Source of the DNA: Dechloromonas sp.
GTDB lineage: Bacteria > Pseudomonadota > Gammaproteobacteria > Burkholderiales > Rhodocyclaceae
Length of the DNA: 64,000 nt
Assembly: GCA_028687035.1 (NCBI GenBank)
Contig: JAQUAX010000011.1
Location: 1-64,000 of the forward strand
Reading direction: 5' to 3'
The position numbers and the translations under genes are program-made. This document shows positions 48,308 through 56,822 of the stretch, piece by piece; the first letter of the stretch is position 1; each line of letters begins with the position of its first letter. The notes beneath the pieces are model-generated. The model did no database searches. It was not told the origin of the DNA and saw only the letters and a program-made list of their open reading frames with translations.

Positions 48308-48622
48308 TCAAACCATGGCAAGTCGATCGACCGTATCCGGGAATTTCTCGACCAGGCGAATCAGCAGAGAGGCTTGAGCATTCGGCTTGGCCCTGCCCTG
48401 CTCCCAATTTTCCAGCGTCCGCGGGTTGGTGCGTAAATACCCGGCGAATACCGGCCGAGAGAGGTGCAGGCGTTCACGCAACCTCACCAACTCTTCCGCC
48501 GTAACCTCTGCCAATGGCTGAACCTCGACCTTGTGCGTGCGCAACGTCTGCTTCCCGGCACGCTCGTTCGCCAGCGCGTCGAAGCCCTCGGCAATCTCCG
48601 CAAACAAGTCACGTTTTTTCAT
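48308..48622 (-). CDS. HTH regulator of the NadS/HigA antitoxin type, no toxin partner seen
   Basis: A 104-residue protein. An N-terminal helix (RDLFAEIAEGFDALANERAG) precedes a linker (KVEVQPLAEVTAEEL), and the HTH reads RERLHLSRPVFAGYLRTNPRTLENWEQG. This is the NadS/HigA-like layout in which the antitoxin follows a RelE/HigB-type toxin. Upstream (48623-48758) no toxin frame is visible. GGAGG lies 8 nt before the ATG. A small palindrome upstream could be its operator. Remnant or solitary regulator. Confidence 0.8.
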   Translation of the reverse strand: MKKRDLFAEIAEGFDALANERAGKQTLRTHKVEVQPLAEVTAEELVRLRERLHLSRPVFAGYLRTNPRTLENWEQGRAKPNAQASLLIRLVEKFPDTVDRLAMV

Positions 48623-48689
48623 CGTCTGGCCTCCAGTTCTGCTTTCAACATCGCCTTGAGCAACTTCTTTTCACTGACGATAAAACATA

Positions 48690-48700
48690 CGCAAGTTGCG
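48690..48700 (-). promoter_or_regulatory. Possible operator of the NadS-like gene
   Basis: CGCAA-C-TTGCG is a perfect 11-bp palindrome on the minus strand, 68 nt upstream of the start codon, just before TATGTT, a possible -10. TTGCTA about 18 bp earlier could be the -35. Short, so only suggestive. Confidence 0.35.
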
Positions 48701-48758
48701 GACAGATAGCAAAAGCTATTCAGCAGTATCAACTGCAATCCAGTGAATCAGAACAAAT

Positions 48759-49766
48759 TCAGCGCGCCGTCCGCTGCTGGAAATGCCAGGTGCTGGCGCA
48801 CATGTCGTCCAGCGAACGCACGGCGCGCCAGGCCAATTGATCTGCGGCCTTGTCGGCTTTCGCGTAGCAGGCGGCCACATCTCCCGGCCGCCGCGGCGCG
48901 ATCCGGTAAGGCACCGGCCGGCCGCTCGCCTGCTCGAAGGCGCGGACCATGTCGAGCACGCTGTAGCCGCAACCGGTGCCCAGATTGAAGGCATGCCAGC
49001 CCGCCCCGGCCGACCCGGCGAGAAAATCGATCGCCGCCCGGTGACCTTCGGCGAGATCCATCACGTGGATGTAATCGCGCACGCCGGTACCGTCCGGCGT
49101 CGGGTAATCGTCGCCGAAAACGTTCAGGAAAGGCAGTCGACCGCCGGCGACCCGCGCGATGTAAGGCATCAGGTTGTTGGGGATGCCGTTCGGGTCCTCG
49201 CCGATCAGCCCGCTCGCATGGGCGCCGACCGGGTTGAAATACCGCAGGCAGGCGATCCGCCAGTGGGTGCCGGAAGCCGCCAGTTCGGCGAGCATTTCCT
49301 CGATATGCAGTTTCGTCCGGCCATACGGGTTGGTCGCCCCGGTCGGATGCACCTCGTCGAGCGGAAGATAGGCGGGCTGGCCATAGACCGTCGCACTGCT
49401 GCTGAACACCAGCGTACCGACACCGGTTTCATCCATCGCCTGCAGCAGGCTGATCGTCCCACCCACGTTGTTGTCGTAATAGCGCAGCGGCTGTTCGACC
49501 GATTCGCCGACCGCCTTCAGGCCGGCGAAATGCACCACCGCCCCAATCCCCTCGTCGGCCAGCACGCGGCGCAGCAGCGCGGTATCGCGGATGTCGCCCT
49601 CGACGAAAGGAAAACGGCTCCCGGTGATCTGCGCCAGCCGGTCGACGACATCGGCAGAACTGTTGGACAGGTTGTCGAGCAGCACGGGCCGGTGCCCGGC
49701 CTCGGCGAGAACGACGGCCGTATGGCTGCCGATGTAACCGGTTCCACCGGTCAGCAGGATATTCAT
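48759..49766 (-). CDS. galE: UDP-glucose 4-epimerase
   Basis: A 335-residue short-chain dehydrogenase-type epimerase interconverting UDP-glucose and UDP-galactose (and perhaps the N-acetyl forms). NAD motif GGTGYIGSH at the N-terminus, FSSSATVYG with the catalytic Ser, YGRTKLHIEE with the catalytic Tyr and Lys, and RYFNPVGAH all match GalE. Located at the edge of the polysaccharide cluster, from which it is separated by HipBA and the small toxin/antitoxin-like pair. AAGGTGAAAG lies before the ATG. Confidence 0.95.
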   Translation of the reverse strand: MNILLTGGTGYIGSHTAVVLAEAGHRPVLLDNLSNSSADVVDRLAQITGSRFPFVEGDIRDTALLRRVLADEGIGAVVHFAGLKAVGESVEQPLRYYDNNVGGTISLLQAMDETGVGTLVFSSSATVYGQPAYLPLDEVHPTGATNPYGRTKLHIEEMLAELAASGTHWRIACLRYFNPVGAHASGLIGEDPNGIPNNLMPYIARVAGGRLPFLNVFGDDYPTPDGTGVRDYIHVMDLAEGHRAAIDFLAGSAGAGWHAFNLGTGCGYSVLDMVRAFEQASGRPVPYRIAPRRPGDVAACYAKADKAADQLAWRAVRSLDDMCASTWHFQQRTAR

Positions 49767-49821
49767 TGCACTTTCACCTTTCTGAAAAATCGGTCACAGA
49801 TTGCGCTTGCCCCGGCGACTC

Positions 49822-51174
49822 TCAGGCGTCCACCAGCAACTTGCGCAGTTCTCTGGTCGAAACATCATCGACATGCCGGAATGCGGGAGCGACCTTGGCC
49901 TGTTCTTGCTCGGGAACCTCTGCCTGATCGAAGTAGACGCGCCACTGGCGCACCACCCGCCAGACCTCCCCGATCAAACGGCAGGCAGTTTCCCGCGACA
50001 ACGTGAATCCGGCGTGGGCCGCGAACGCATTGTCGAGCGTCGCGAGCCTGCCTTGCGGCCCCACCCCGAGGTGCAGGAAGCGCTCCGTGGCCAGACTGGC
50101 CCGGGGCAGGACGTCATAAAGCGGGCTGAGCCTCCAGCCCGGCAAGCGATGATCCCAAACAAAACCATGATTACGGAGATGGTCGTCGTCGTTGCTGACG
50201 AAGATGTTGAAGACCATCCGTTTGAATAATTCCTCGTTGTCTTGCCTGATCACTGAGGGATGGCAGTAGCGGCGCACCGCCCCGGCCAGATCGGCGTAGG
50301 ACTTCGTACGCGATTCGGTCTCATCGCACGCAACCATGGTCAATCCGCTGACGAATCCCAGCCGGTGTTCCACGCGTCCGCCACCGGGACCGGCGGCAAG
50401 CAGGTCGCCATCGGGATCGGGTAGCGTATCCGGGGCAAGCCAGTAGCGATCGAAGCGACGAATCAGCATGATGCGTCGGTTGCCGAGCATCATCGTGCGA
50501 ACGGGCGGAACGTTCAGCCCGGCATGAGCAGCCAGTTGCAGGGCTGCGCACTCGATGGCCGGGACATCGAAAGCATCTTGCCGGCTGGCGAACTTGGCCA
50601 GCCAGAGCACTCCGGCCTCATCGCGGACCGAGGCTTTGGGGCGTGCGCCGCCCAGGGCGGTACCATCCATGAAAATGGCTTCAAGGTGTGCCGGGATGGG
50701 CAAACCCGCTTCAATGCGCTCCGCAGCTTCAACGAGGTGTGCCAAGGTATGCCATCCGCCGGCACCGGCCGTCGGGCCATCATGGATTTCCTGGCGGATA
50801 TCGAGGGCGCCGACGCGCTCGCTGCCGGCATGCAGAAGATACTGCGACTCGGGCAGGCTGTTGGCAGGCACTTTCAGCTTGGCTTCGATGACCCGCCGCC
50901 CCCAGGAATCCGGCGCAGCATCCCGAATGCCGCCAAAGAAGGACAAGCCGGCAATCGGCAGCAAACGCTTGCCGCGTATTGCTTCCCGATCGGCCAGCCC
51001 CAGGCTCACCGGATCGACCTCCAGCGCATCGCTGCGCTTCAGGTAATTCAGGCCGTAGGCAAAGCTCGAGGCCAGCAGTTGCCCGGATTCTTCGGTAAGC
51101 GTCAGTTGCCCGCACGGCGCCCAGTCGGTAGCGATGTGAGCAAAGGCCATCAGCCTGATTTCCTTTGCCGCCAT
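49822..51174 (-). CDS. hipA: HipA-type serine/threonine kinase toxin
   Basis: A 450-residue HipA-like kinase. The N-terminal subdomain includes RLLPIAGLSFFGGIRDAAPDSWGRRVI, the glycine-loop region GGARPKASV, the catalytic loop SNDDDHLRNHGFVWD (Asp base, Asn metal ligand) and the LSPLYDVLP Asp. HipA toxins phosphorylate glutamyl-tRNA synthetase or related targets, causing growth arrest; the target here is unknown. It is 3 nt downstream of the hipB gene. Confidence 0.9.
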   Translation of the reverse strand: MAAKEIRLMAFAHIATDWAPCGQLTLTEESGQLLASSFAYGLNYLKRSDALEVDPVSLGLADREAIRGKRLLPIAGLSFFGGIRDAAPDSWGRRVIEAKLKVPANSLPESQYLLHAGSERVGALDIRQEIHDGPTAGAGGWHTLAHLVEAAERIEAGLPIPAHLEAIFMDGTALGGARPKASVRDEAGVLWLAKFASRQDAFDVPAIECAALQLAAHAGLNVPPVRTMMLGNRRIMLIRRFDRYWLAPDTLPDPDGDLLAAGPGGGRVEHRLGFVSGLTMVACDETESRTKSYADLAGAVRRYCHPSVIRQDNEELFKRMVFNIFVSNDDDHLRNHGFVWDHRLPGWRLSPLYDVLPRASLATERFLHLGVGPQGRLATLDNAFAAHAGFTLSRETACRLIGEVWRVVRQWRVYFDQAEVPEQEQAKVAPAFRHVDDVSTRELRKLLVDA

Positions 51175-51177
51175 GGC

Positions 51178-51519
51178 TCAGAAATCCAGCGCTTCGAGTT
51201 CGGCGGAGCTCAGGTCGCGGACGCGCTTCGACTGTTCACGCACACTCAATGCGACGAGGGCCGGGTCCGATTCGGACAGCAGATCGAGCAGCGTGCAGCC
51301 GGGGGCAATCGCGTCCAGGTAGCGCAGGACCTGGCCGATGGCCAGCCCGGGGTCCCCGTGCTCGATTCGATAGACGGTATTGCGCGACAGGCCGGCACGC
51401 AGCGCTGCATCGGTTTGCTTGATGTGGCGGGCGATCCGCAAGCGGGCAAGTCGCTGGCCGAGCTGGCTGCACTCCTGCAGCAAGGACGGCGAAAGAAGGT
51501 CGGCCTGCTTGATTTTCAT
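51178..51519 (-). CDS. hipB: HipB-like HTH antitoxin
   Basis: A 113-residue XRE protein: LGQRLARLRIARHIKQTDAALRAGLSRNTVYRIEHGDPG (about 18-56, described here by parts) is a standard HTH, followed by a short dimerisation/tail region. It precedes hipA with a 3-nt gap, the usual antitoxin-first order. The ATG at 51519 lacks a clear Shine-Dalgarno sequence; the frame extends upstream without a better start. Confidence 0.88.
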   Translation of the reverse strand: MKIKQADLLSPSLLQECSQLGQRLARLRIARHIKQTDAALRAGLSRNTVYRIEHGDPGLAIGQVLRYLDAIAPGCTLLDLLSESDPALVALSVREQSKRVRDLSSAELEALDF

Positions 51520-51684
51520 GATCGTAATATCGAGCCTAACAACCCAAATGAAGGAAATTACGAACAATTTATTTCCGGGGCCGCTCGCTGTCAATCAGTG
51601 TTCGTCATTTCGAGCGCAAGGCATCAACGCCTCGATTCAACGAAGGCACACCATCTCAAACCGCAAGCGGAACCCCACCCTCGC

Positions 51685-51825
51685 GGAAAATCACCCCGCC
51701 GTCGCGGTCGACCGCGCCGAATGCAGCAAATCGACGATACGCTCGCCCGGGCCGTAGCCGCTGACCTGTTCCTGCAGCGCGCCGCGCACCGAAACGTAGT
51801 CGTCGGCCTTGATCGCGCCGACCAG
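51685..51825 (-). pseudogene. Relic of a second WbpM/PglF-like gene: 3' end
   Basis: This 141-bp segment is a near-identical direct repeat of 52578-52718, offset by 893 bp. It preserves the last 44 residues of the dehydratase (GAIKADDY, VSGY, PGERIVDLLHSARSTATAG). The upstream coding sequence is missing here and replaced by the DUF2442/DUF4160 pair. The rest of the 356-bp gap (51520-51875) shows no gene. Confidence 0.8.
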
Positions 51826-51875
51826 AGCTCTGGCCGAACCATCGGCATTCCTGCAGCAGAGACAGAACAGCTTCA

Positions 51876-52118
51876 TCAGACCGGAAGAGACCGGTCGTAG
51901 AGCGTTTCAGGCGCAATGTCGATATTTCCTGGCCAAACAACGGTGCCGTAATCAACGGATGCCTTTGTAAAGAGAGGAGACCCTTTCAGCTGGACAAAAG
52001 GCTTCTTGTCCATCAGCGGAGTCATATCGAATACCCTTTTTTCCCCGTTCTCGAACTCCAGAAACAGAGTGTAATCAGGCTTCGCATCTACCCGAACCAC
52101 GTCTAACAGGATGCCCAT
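51876..52118 (-). CDS. DUF2442 protein
   Basis: An 80-residue protein: LEFENGEKRVFDMTPLMDK and GTVVWPGNIDIAPETLYD are DUF2442 hallmarks. DUF2442 genes regularly pair with DUF4160 genes, as here (14-nt gap), in a toxin/antitoxin-like arrangement whose activity is not established to my knowledge. GGAGTGC precedes the ATG. It lies inside the remains of a duplicated sugar-dehydratase gene. Confidence 0.87.
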   Translation of the reverse strand: MGILLDVVRVDAKPDYTLFLEFENGEKRVFDMTPLMDKKPFVQLKGSPLFTKASVDYGTVVWPGNIDIAPETLYDRSLPV

Positions 52119-52132
52119 AATGCACTCCTTGT

Positions 52133-52402
52133 TTATTGCAGCGGCGCAATCCGGAAGGGCTGCTCACCCGCGAGAGCAAGCTCCCAGTCGGCAAACAATT
52201 CATCCTTATGAATTTCAATCCAGGCTTGCACCATTTTCAGTTGCTTGGACGGAATGCTTCCCGCTAGCACGCTTCCATCTTCGATAGCAATCGACGCCTT
52301 CTGCCCCGAGTACCGCACATGGATGTGTGGCAAGTTATGGCGGTCATTGTCTTCGAACATGATTGCCACCAAGATGCCGTAGAACATGCTGATTGTAGGC
52401 AT
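52133..52402 (-). CDS. DUF4160 protein
   Basis: An 89-residue protein. FYGILVAIMFEDNDRHNLPHIHVRYSGQKASI, seen here in parts, is the DUF4160 signature with the conserved HxPHxHV histidines. ATG 52402 is favoured over GTG 52408 because AAGGGAG then sits 5 nt upstream. It is the first gene of the DUF4160/DUF2442 pair. GC is distinctly lower than the flanking dehydratase sequence, indicating insertion. Confidence 0.87.
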   Translation of the reverse strand: MPTISMFYGILVAIMFEDNDRHNLPHIHVRYSGQKASIAIEDGSVLAGSIPSKQLKMVQAWIEIHKDELFADWELALAGEQPFRIAPLQ

Positions 52403-52450
52403 AGGCACTCCCTTCCCAACGGATTTTAGCTAATTGCGCACGTTCGAGCT

Positions 52451-52549
52451 CGCTAGCCAGCCAGCGCCGGGCACCAGCCTCGTCAGACGCTTGGTACTGC
52501 CCATCACGTTAGTCGAGCGCATCGCCCTATCGGTCTAAATCAGCACAAC
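52451..52549 (-). pseudogene. Relic of a second WbpM/PglF-like gene: internal fragment
   Basis: On the minus strand this translates VLI*TDRAMRSTNVMGSTKR, matching the dehydratase segment VLISTDKAVRPTNVMGSTKR with an in-frame stop at the Ser codon and several substitutions. The nucleotides align with 53240-53320. Together with the 3' relic it shows a decayed duplicate gene in the same orientation as the intact copy. Confidence 0.75.
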
Positions 52550-52583
52550 CAAGCGACAGATGCGACACGTCACTCGTGGAAAA

Positions 52584-54662
52584 TCAGCCCGCCGTCGCGG
52601 TCGACCGCGCCGAATGCAGCAAATCGACGATGCGCTCGCCCGGCTGGTAGCCGCTGACCAGTTCCTGCAGCGCGCCGCGCACCGCGACGTAGTCGTCGGC
52701 CTTGATCGCGCCGATCAGGTGTTCGAAGCGCGCCGTCAGTTCCTCCCAGGGAATGAACTCCTCCTGGGCGCGCATGATCTTCGGGTGCGCGGTCGGCAGC
52801 ACGTCGTCGCCGATCAGCAGTTCCTCGTAGAGCTTTTCGCCAGGCCGCAGGCCGGTGAAGACGATCTCGATGTCGCCGTTCGGGTTGTTCTCGTTGCGGA
52901 TGCTCAGGCCGGCCAGGTGGATCTTCTTCTGCGCCAGGTCGAGAATCTTCACCGGCTTGCCCATGTCGAGCACGAAGACCTCGCCGCCCTCGCCCATCGA
53001 GCCGGCCTGGATCACCAGCTGCGCGGCCTCGGGAATGGTCATGAAATAGCGCGTGATGTCCGGGTGCGTCACCGTCACCGGGCCGCCGTTCTGGATCTGC
53101 TCCCGGAACAGCGGGATCACCGAACCCGACGAACCCAGCACGTTGCCGAAACGGACCATAGTGAAGCGCGTGCGGTTGGTCCGGCGGGCACCTTCCAGGT
53201 CGCGGTACATCGTCGGCTCGGCCTCGCGGGCCAGCGCCTGCAGCACCATTTCCGCCATGCGCTTGGTGCTGCCCATCACGTTGGTCGGGCGCACCGCCTT
53301 GTCGGTCGAGATCAGCACGAAATTGGCCACGCCGGCCGCCACCGCCGCCTGCGCGGTATGCAGCGTGCCCATCGTGTTGTTGAAGAAACCTTCCGCAATG
53401 TTGAACTCGACCATCGGCACATGCTTGTAGGCCGCCGCGTGATAAACGGTATTCACGCCCCAGGTGCGCATCACGTCGAACAGCCGGCCGAAATTGCGCA
53501 CCGAGCCGAGAATGGGGATCAGCTCGACGCCCTGTGCCAGAATGCGCGGGCATTTCGACAGCTCGCGGTGGATGCTGTACAGCGCGTATTCCGAATGCTC
53601 GTACAGGATCAGCGCGCGCGGCCGACTGGTCGCGATCTGCCGGCAGAGTTCCGAGCCGATCGAACCGCCGGCCCCGGTCACCATCACCACCTGATCGCGG
53701 ATGCAGCGTTCGAACAGCCGCTCATCCGGCGTCACCTGCTCGCGCCCCAGCAGGTCGGCGATATCGACCTCCTGAAAATCGCTGACCTTGACCCGGCCGC
53801 AGGCCAGGTCCATGAAGCCGGGCACGGTGCGCACGTGCAGCTGGAACTGGCCCAGCGTATTGAGGATTTCGCGCCGGCGCGAGCGCGCCGCCGACGGAAT
53901 GGCCAGCAGCACCTCGGTCGCTCCCGTCTCGGCCATCATCCGCTCGATCTCTTCGCCCGAATACACGTGCAGGCCGTCGATGACCCGCCCCTGCAGGCCC
54001 GGCGCATCGTCGATCAGCGCCACCGGGCGCATTTCGCGGCCGATGCGCAGCGACGTCAGCAACTGGTTGCCGGCGCTGCCCGCCCCGTAGATCGCCACGC
54101 GCGGCGCATCCGCCGCAGGCTCCGCCTCGGCCTGGCCCCGGCCCCAGCCCGGAATGGCCGGCAGCAGGCCATTGAAATACCAGCGCATCGTCACGCGCAG
54201 ACCGCCCAGCAGCAGCAGCGCGAAGAACCAGTACGACAGCGGCAGCAGGCGGGGCATCACGGCCGGCGTCGGCTTCACGACCCAGGTCATCGCGCCAAGG
54301 CAGAGCGCCGACAGCGACACCCCGCAGAATACCGACATCAGCGCCCGCGGCCCCACATAGCGGATCACCGCGCGGTAAAGGCCGAAGCGCACGAAAATCG
54401 GCAGCGACAGCAGCGGCAGCAGCGCGAAGACCGGCGCATGGCCGCCCAGCGGGTCGATCTGCGCGAAGCTCTCGAAACGCGAAGCGAAGGCCAGCCACAA
54501 GGCCAGGCTAACCAGTACCCAGTCGGCCAGCAACTGCAGCGAACGCTTGGTGGCGTAAGACAGGGAGAGCAGGTATTCGCGGAACGAAACTGACTTCTCC
54601 TGCCCTTCTTCAAGCTTCATCGGCCCCGGCTCGGATGGCATTGCATACTCGTTTGCTTTCAT
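52584..54662 (-). CDS. UDP-N-acetyl-sugar 4,6-dehydratase, WbpM/PglF (CapD) family
   Basis: A 692-residue membrane protein. Four N-terminal transmembrane helices (about 25-150) and a first nucleotide-binding-like domain (VAIYGAGSAGNQLL) precede the catalytic short-chain dehydrogenase domain with VTGAGGSIGSELCRQI and the ISTDKAVRPTNVMGSTKRMAE active-site region. It converts UDP-GlcNAc to the 4-keto-6-deoxy sugar, first step to bacillosamine- or QuiNAc/FucNAc-type sugars. The start is uncertain: ATG 54662 is used; GTG 54680 and ATG 54620 are alternatives. It is the last gene of the minus-strand cluster. Confidence 0.9.
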   Translation of the reverse strand: MKANEYAMPSEPGPMKLEEGQEKSVSFREYLLSLSYATKRSLQLLADWVLVSLALWLAFASRFESFAQIDPLGGHAPVFALLPLLSLPIFVRFGLYRAVIRYVGPRALMSVFCGVSLSALCLGAMTWVVKPTPAVMPRLLPLSYWFFALLLLGGLRVTMRWYFNGLLPAIPGWGRGQAEAEPAADAPRVAIYGAGSAGNQLLTSLRIGREMRPVALIDDAPGLQGRVIDGLHVYSGEEIERMMAETGATEVLLAIPSAARSRRREILNTLGQFQLHVRTVPGFMDLACGRVKVSDFQEVDIADLLGREQVTPDERLFERCIRDQVVMVTGAGGSIGSELCRQIATSRPRALILYEHSEYALYSIHRELSKCPRILAQGVELIPILGSVRNFGRLFDVMRTWGVNTVYHAAAYKHVPMVEFNIAEGFFNNTMGTLHTAQAAVAAGVANFVLISTDKAVRPTNVMGSTKRMAEMVLQALAREAEPTMYRDLEGARRTNRTRFTMVRFGNVLGSSGSVIPLFREQIQNGGPVTVTHPDITRYFMTIPEAAQLVIQAGSMGEGGEVFVLDMGKPVKILDLAQKKIHLAGLSIRNENNPNGDIEIVFTGLRPGEKLYEELLIGDDVLPTAHPKIMRAQEEFIPWEELTARFEHLIGAIKADDYVAVRGALQELVSGYQPGERIVDLLHSARSTATAG

Positions 54663-54726
54663 GGGCCCGGATGGTATCACGGGCCGAAAAATGCCTTCAA
54701 CATTAAAAATTTATATCAATCTTCAT

Positions 54727-55902
54727 TCAGATCGACGCATCCGCCAGCACAGAACGGACAACCGCGCAGGACTTCTCGATCTCCGCCTCGGTCAGCGTCG
54801 GATGCACCAGCAGCATCAGCGAAGTGTCGCCCAATTCCCGGGCAACCGGCAAACGCCCGGCCGGCCGCCAGCCGGTATCGTCGAACGCCTTTTCGAGATA
54901 GACCTCCGAACAGGAACCGGAATAGCACGGCACGCCCGCCGCATTCACCTCCGCCATGATGCGGTCGCGGCTCCAGCCTTCACGCAGCCGTTCCGGACGG
55001 ACAAAGGCATAGAACTTGTACCAGGCATGCTCGACGTCGGCCGCCGGCAGCGGCACGCGGACCGCAGGGCAACCCGCCATCGCCTCGACCAGGCGCATCG
55101 CGTTGGCGGTACGCCGCGCATGCCACTCCGCCATGCGGGCCAACTGGATGCGCCCGATCACGCCCTGCAGTTCGGTCATCCGCCAGTTGGTGCCGAAAGT
55201 CTCGTGCAGCCAGCGGAAGCCCGGCGGATGCTGGCGCTCGTAAACCGCATCCCACGACTTGCCGTGATCCTTGTACGACCACGCCTTCTTCCACCAGTCG
55301 CGACGGTTGGTCGTCAGCATGCCGCCCTCGCCCCCCGTGGTCATGATCTTGTCCTGGCAGAAGGACCACGCGCCGAAGTGGCCGATCGAACCGACCGGCC
55401 GCCCCTTGTAACGCGCGCCGTGCGCCTGCGCACAATCCTCGATCACGTACAGCCCCTTTTCCTCGGCCAGCGCCATGATCGGATCCATGTCGCACGGCCA
55501 GCCGGCCAGGTGCACGCAGATGATCGCCCGCGTGCGCGGCGTCAGCACCGCCCGGACGGAATCGGCCGTGATGTTCTGCGAATCGCGATCGACGTCGGCA
55601 AACACCGGCACCGCACCAGCCGTGACGATGCTGGAAGCTGAAGCGAGGAAGGTGCGCGAAGTCACCACAACCTCGTCGCCCGGGCCGATATCCAGCGCCT
55701 TCAGCGCCAGGTCGAGGGCCAGCGTGCCGTTGGACAGCGCAATCGCGAATTCGCTGCCGCACCAGGCCGCAAACTCCTTCTCGAATTCACGGCACTCCTG
55801 ACCGGTCCAGTAATTGACCTTGTTGGAAAGCAGCACGCGGGAAACGGCATCGGCCTCTTCCTGAGTGAAACAGGGCCAGGGGGAAAACGGGGTATTCAAC
55901 AT
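54727..55902 (-). CDS. DegT/DnrJ/EryC1 sugar aminotransferase, PglE-like
   Basis: A 391-residue PLP enzyme. The lysine that binds PLP is in WSFCQDKIMTTGGEGG (about 181-196), with the upstream IEDCAQAHGARYKG aspartate. It would aminate the 4-keto sugar from the dehydratase next door, the PglE step of bacillosamine synthesis. A FdtB/QdtB-like activity on dTDP sugars is the alternative. There is a 64-bp gap to the dehydratase gene. Confidence 0.88.
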   Translation of the reverse strand: MLNTPFSPWPCFTQEEADAVSRVLLSNKVNYWTGQECREFEKEFAAWCGSEFAIALSNGTLALDLALKALDIGPGDEVVVTSRTFLASASSIVTAGAVPVFADVDRDSQNITADSVRAVLTPRTRAIICVHLAGWPCDMDPIMALAEEKGLYVIEDCAQAHGARYKGRPVGSIGHFGAWSFCQDKIMTTGGEGGMLTTNRRDWWKKAWSYKDHGKSWDAVYERQHPPGFRWLHETFGTNWRMTELQGVIGRIQLARMAEWHARRTANAMRLVEAMAGCPAVRVPLPAADVEHAWYKFYAFVRPERLREGWSRDRIMAEVNAAGVPCYSGSCSEVYLEKAFDDTGWRPAGRLPVARELGDTSLMLLVHPTLTEAEIEKSCAVVRSVLADASI

Positions 55903-55964
55903 TGAAAAACTTTCGAAATCAATTATGGCAATCGGCCTTCAATGCCCGGTTAACGAATTCCGCA

Positions 55965-56822
55965 TTAAGCGGGATAAGCGTAAAAACCTTGCCGGGTTTT
56001 CCGGCCAAGCAAGCCGCCCCTTACCATTTTCCTCAGCAAGGGATGAGCACGATATTTTGGATCGCCCGTTTCTGTATGTAGCACCTCCATGATCGACAAA
56101 CACACATCGTTGCCGATCAGGTCAGCCAATGCCAGAGGGCCAATCGGATGGTTTGCACCATTACACATTGCCGCATCGATATCCTCTGCAGATGCCACCC
56201 CCTCAGCCAATACTCCGATCGCCTCGTTAATCATGGGGATCAACATCCTGTTAACTACAAACCCCGGTGCTTCATTAACAAAAACCGGTTTCTTCCCAAG
56301 ACTCACAGAGAAATCGTAGGCAAACTGCCGTGTTTCTTCGGAGGTGAGGATTCCAGAAACGATCTCAGTCAGCGCCATGACCGGTGCGGGGTTGAAAAAA
56401 TGCAGCCCAATGACATTCGCAGGATTTTTGGTCACTGAAGCAATTTCGGTTATCGACAAAGAAGACGTGTTCGAAGCAAGTATCGTACGTTCATGAGTCG
56501 AGTCCGATATCTCCTTGAAAACAATTCTCTTCACCGCCATTTGCTCTGCAACGGCCTCGACAACGAGGTCTGAATTTCCTAGATCACGATAGTCAACCGT
56601 GATTTTTACCTTGTCTTGAAAAACAGACAGATCGGATCGAGATATCTTCCCTTTCTCAAGGAGGGATTCCCAGCGTTTTTTCACTGAACGCTGAGCCCTT
56701 TCGCCTTTTTCAAGGCTGGAAACCTTCCAGGCCACGAGGTCAACTGCAGAAGATTGGGCAAATAATTGAACAAGCCCAGCCCCCATCGTGCCAGCACCAA
56801 CAACTGCAAGTTTCACGTTCAT
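55965..56822 (-). CDS. 3-hydroxyacyl-CoA dehydrogenase, 3-hydroxybutyryl-CoA type
   Basis: A 285-residue enzyme matching FadB2/Hbd. The N-terminal NAD motif VVGAGTMGAGLVQLF is followed by NTSSLSITEIA, HFFNPAP with the catalytic His, and the C-terminal GFVVNRMLIPMINEA dimerisation domain. It normally interconverts acetoacetyl-CoA and 3-hydroxybutyryl-CoA. The GC is visibly low for this genome, as in the next two genes. Location between an aminotransferase and an acetyltransferase gene suggests it supplies a 3-hydroxyacyl donor for an N-acylated sugar. Confidence 0.87.
   Translation of the reverse strand: MNVKLAVVGAGTMGAGLVQLFAQSSAVDLVAWKVSSLEKGERAQRSVKKRWESLLEKGKISRSDLSVFQDKVKITVDYRDLGNSDLVVEAVAEQMAVKRIVFKEISDSTHERTILASNTSSLSITEIASVTKNPANVIGLHFFNPAPVMALTEIVSGILTSEETRQFAYDFSVSLGKKPVFVNEAPGFVVNRMLIPMINEAIGVLAEGVASAEDIDAAMCNGANHPIGPLALADLIGNDVCLSIMEVLHTETGDPKYRAHPLLRKMVRGGLLGRKTRQGFYAYPA

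Noticed and set aside
48464-48840. Small plus-strand frames opposite and upstream of the NadS-like gene, considered as the missing toxin
   Set aside because: They are antisense frames without a RelE/HigB pattern or ribosome-binding site.
51826-51880. Weak similarity of this stretch to the hipB coding sequence
   Set aside because: Only scattered identities around TCCTGCAGCA; too short to call a relic.
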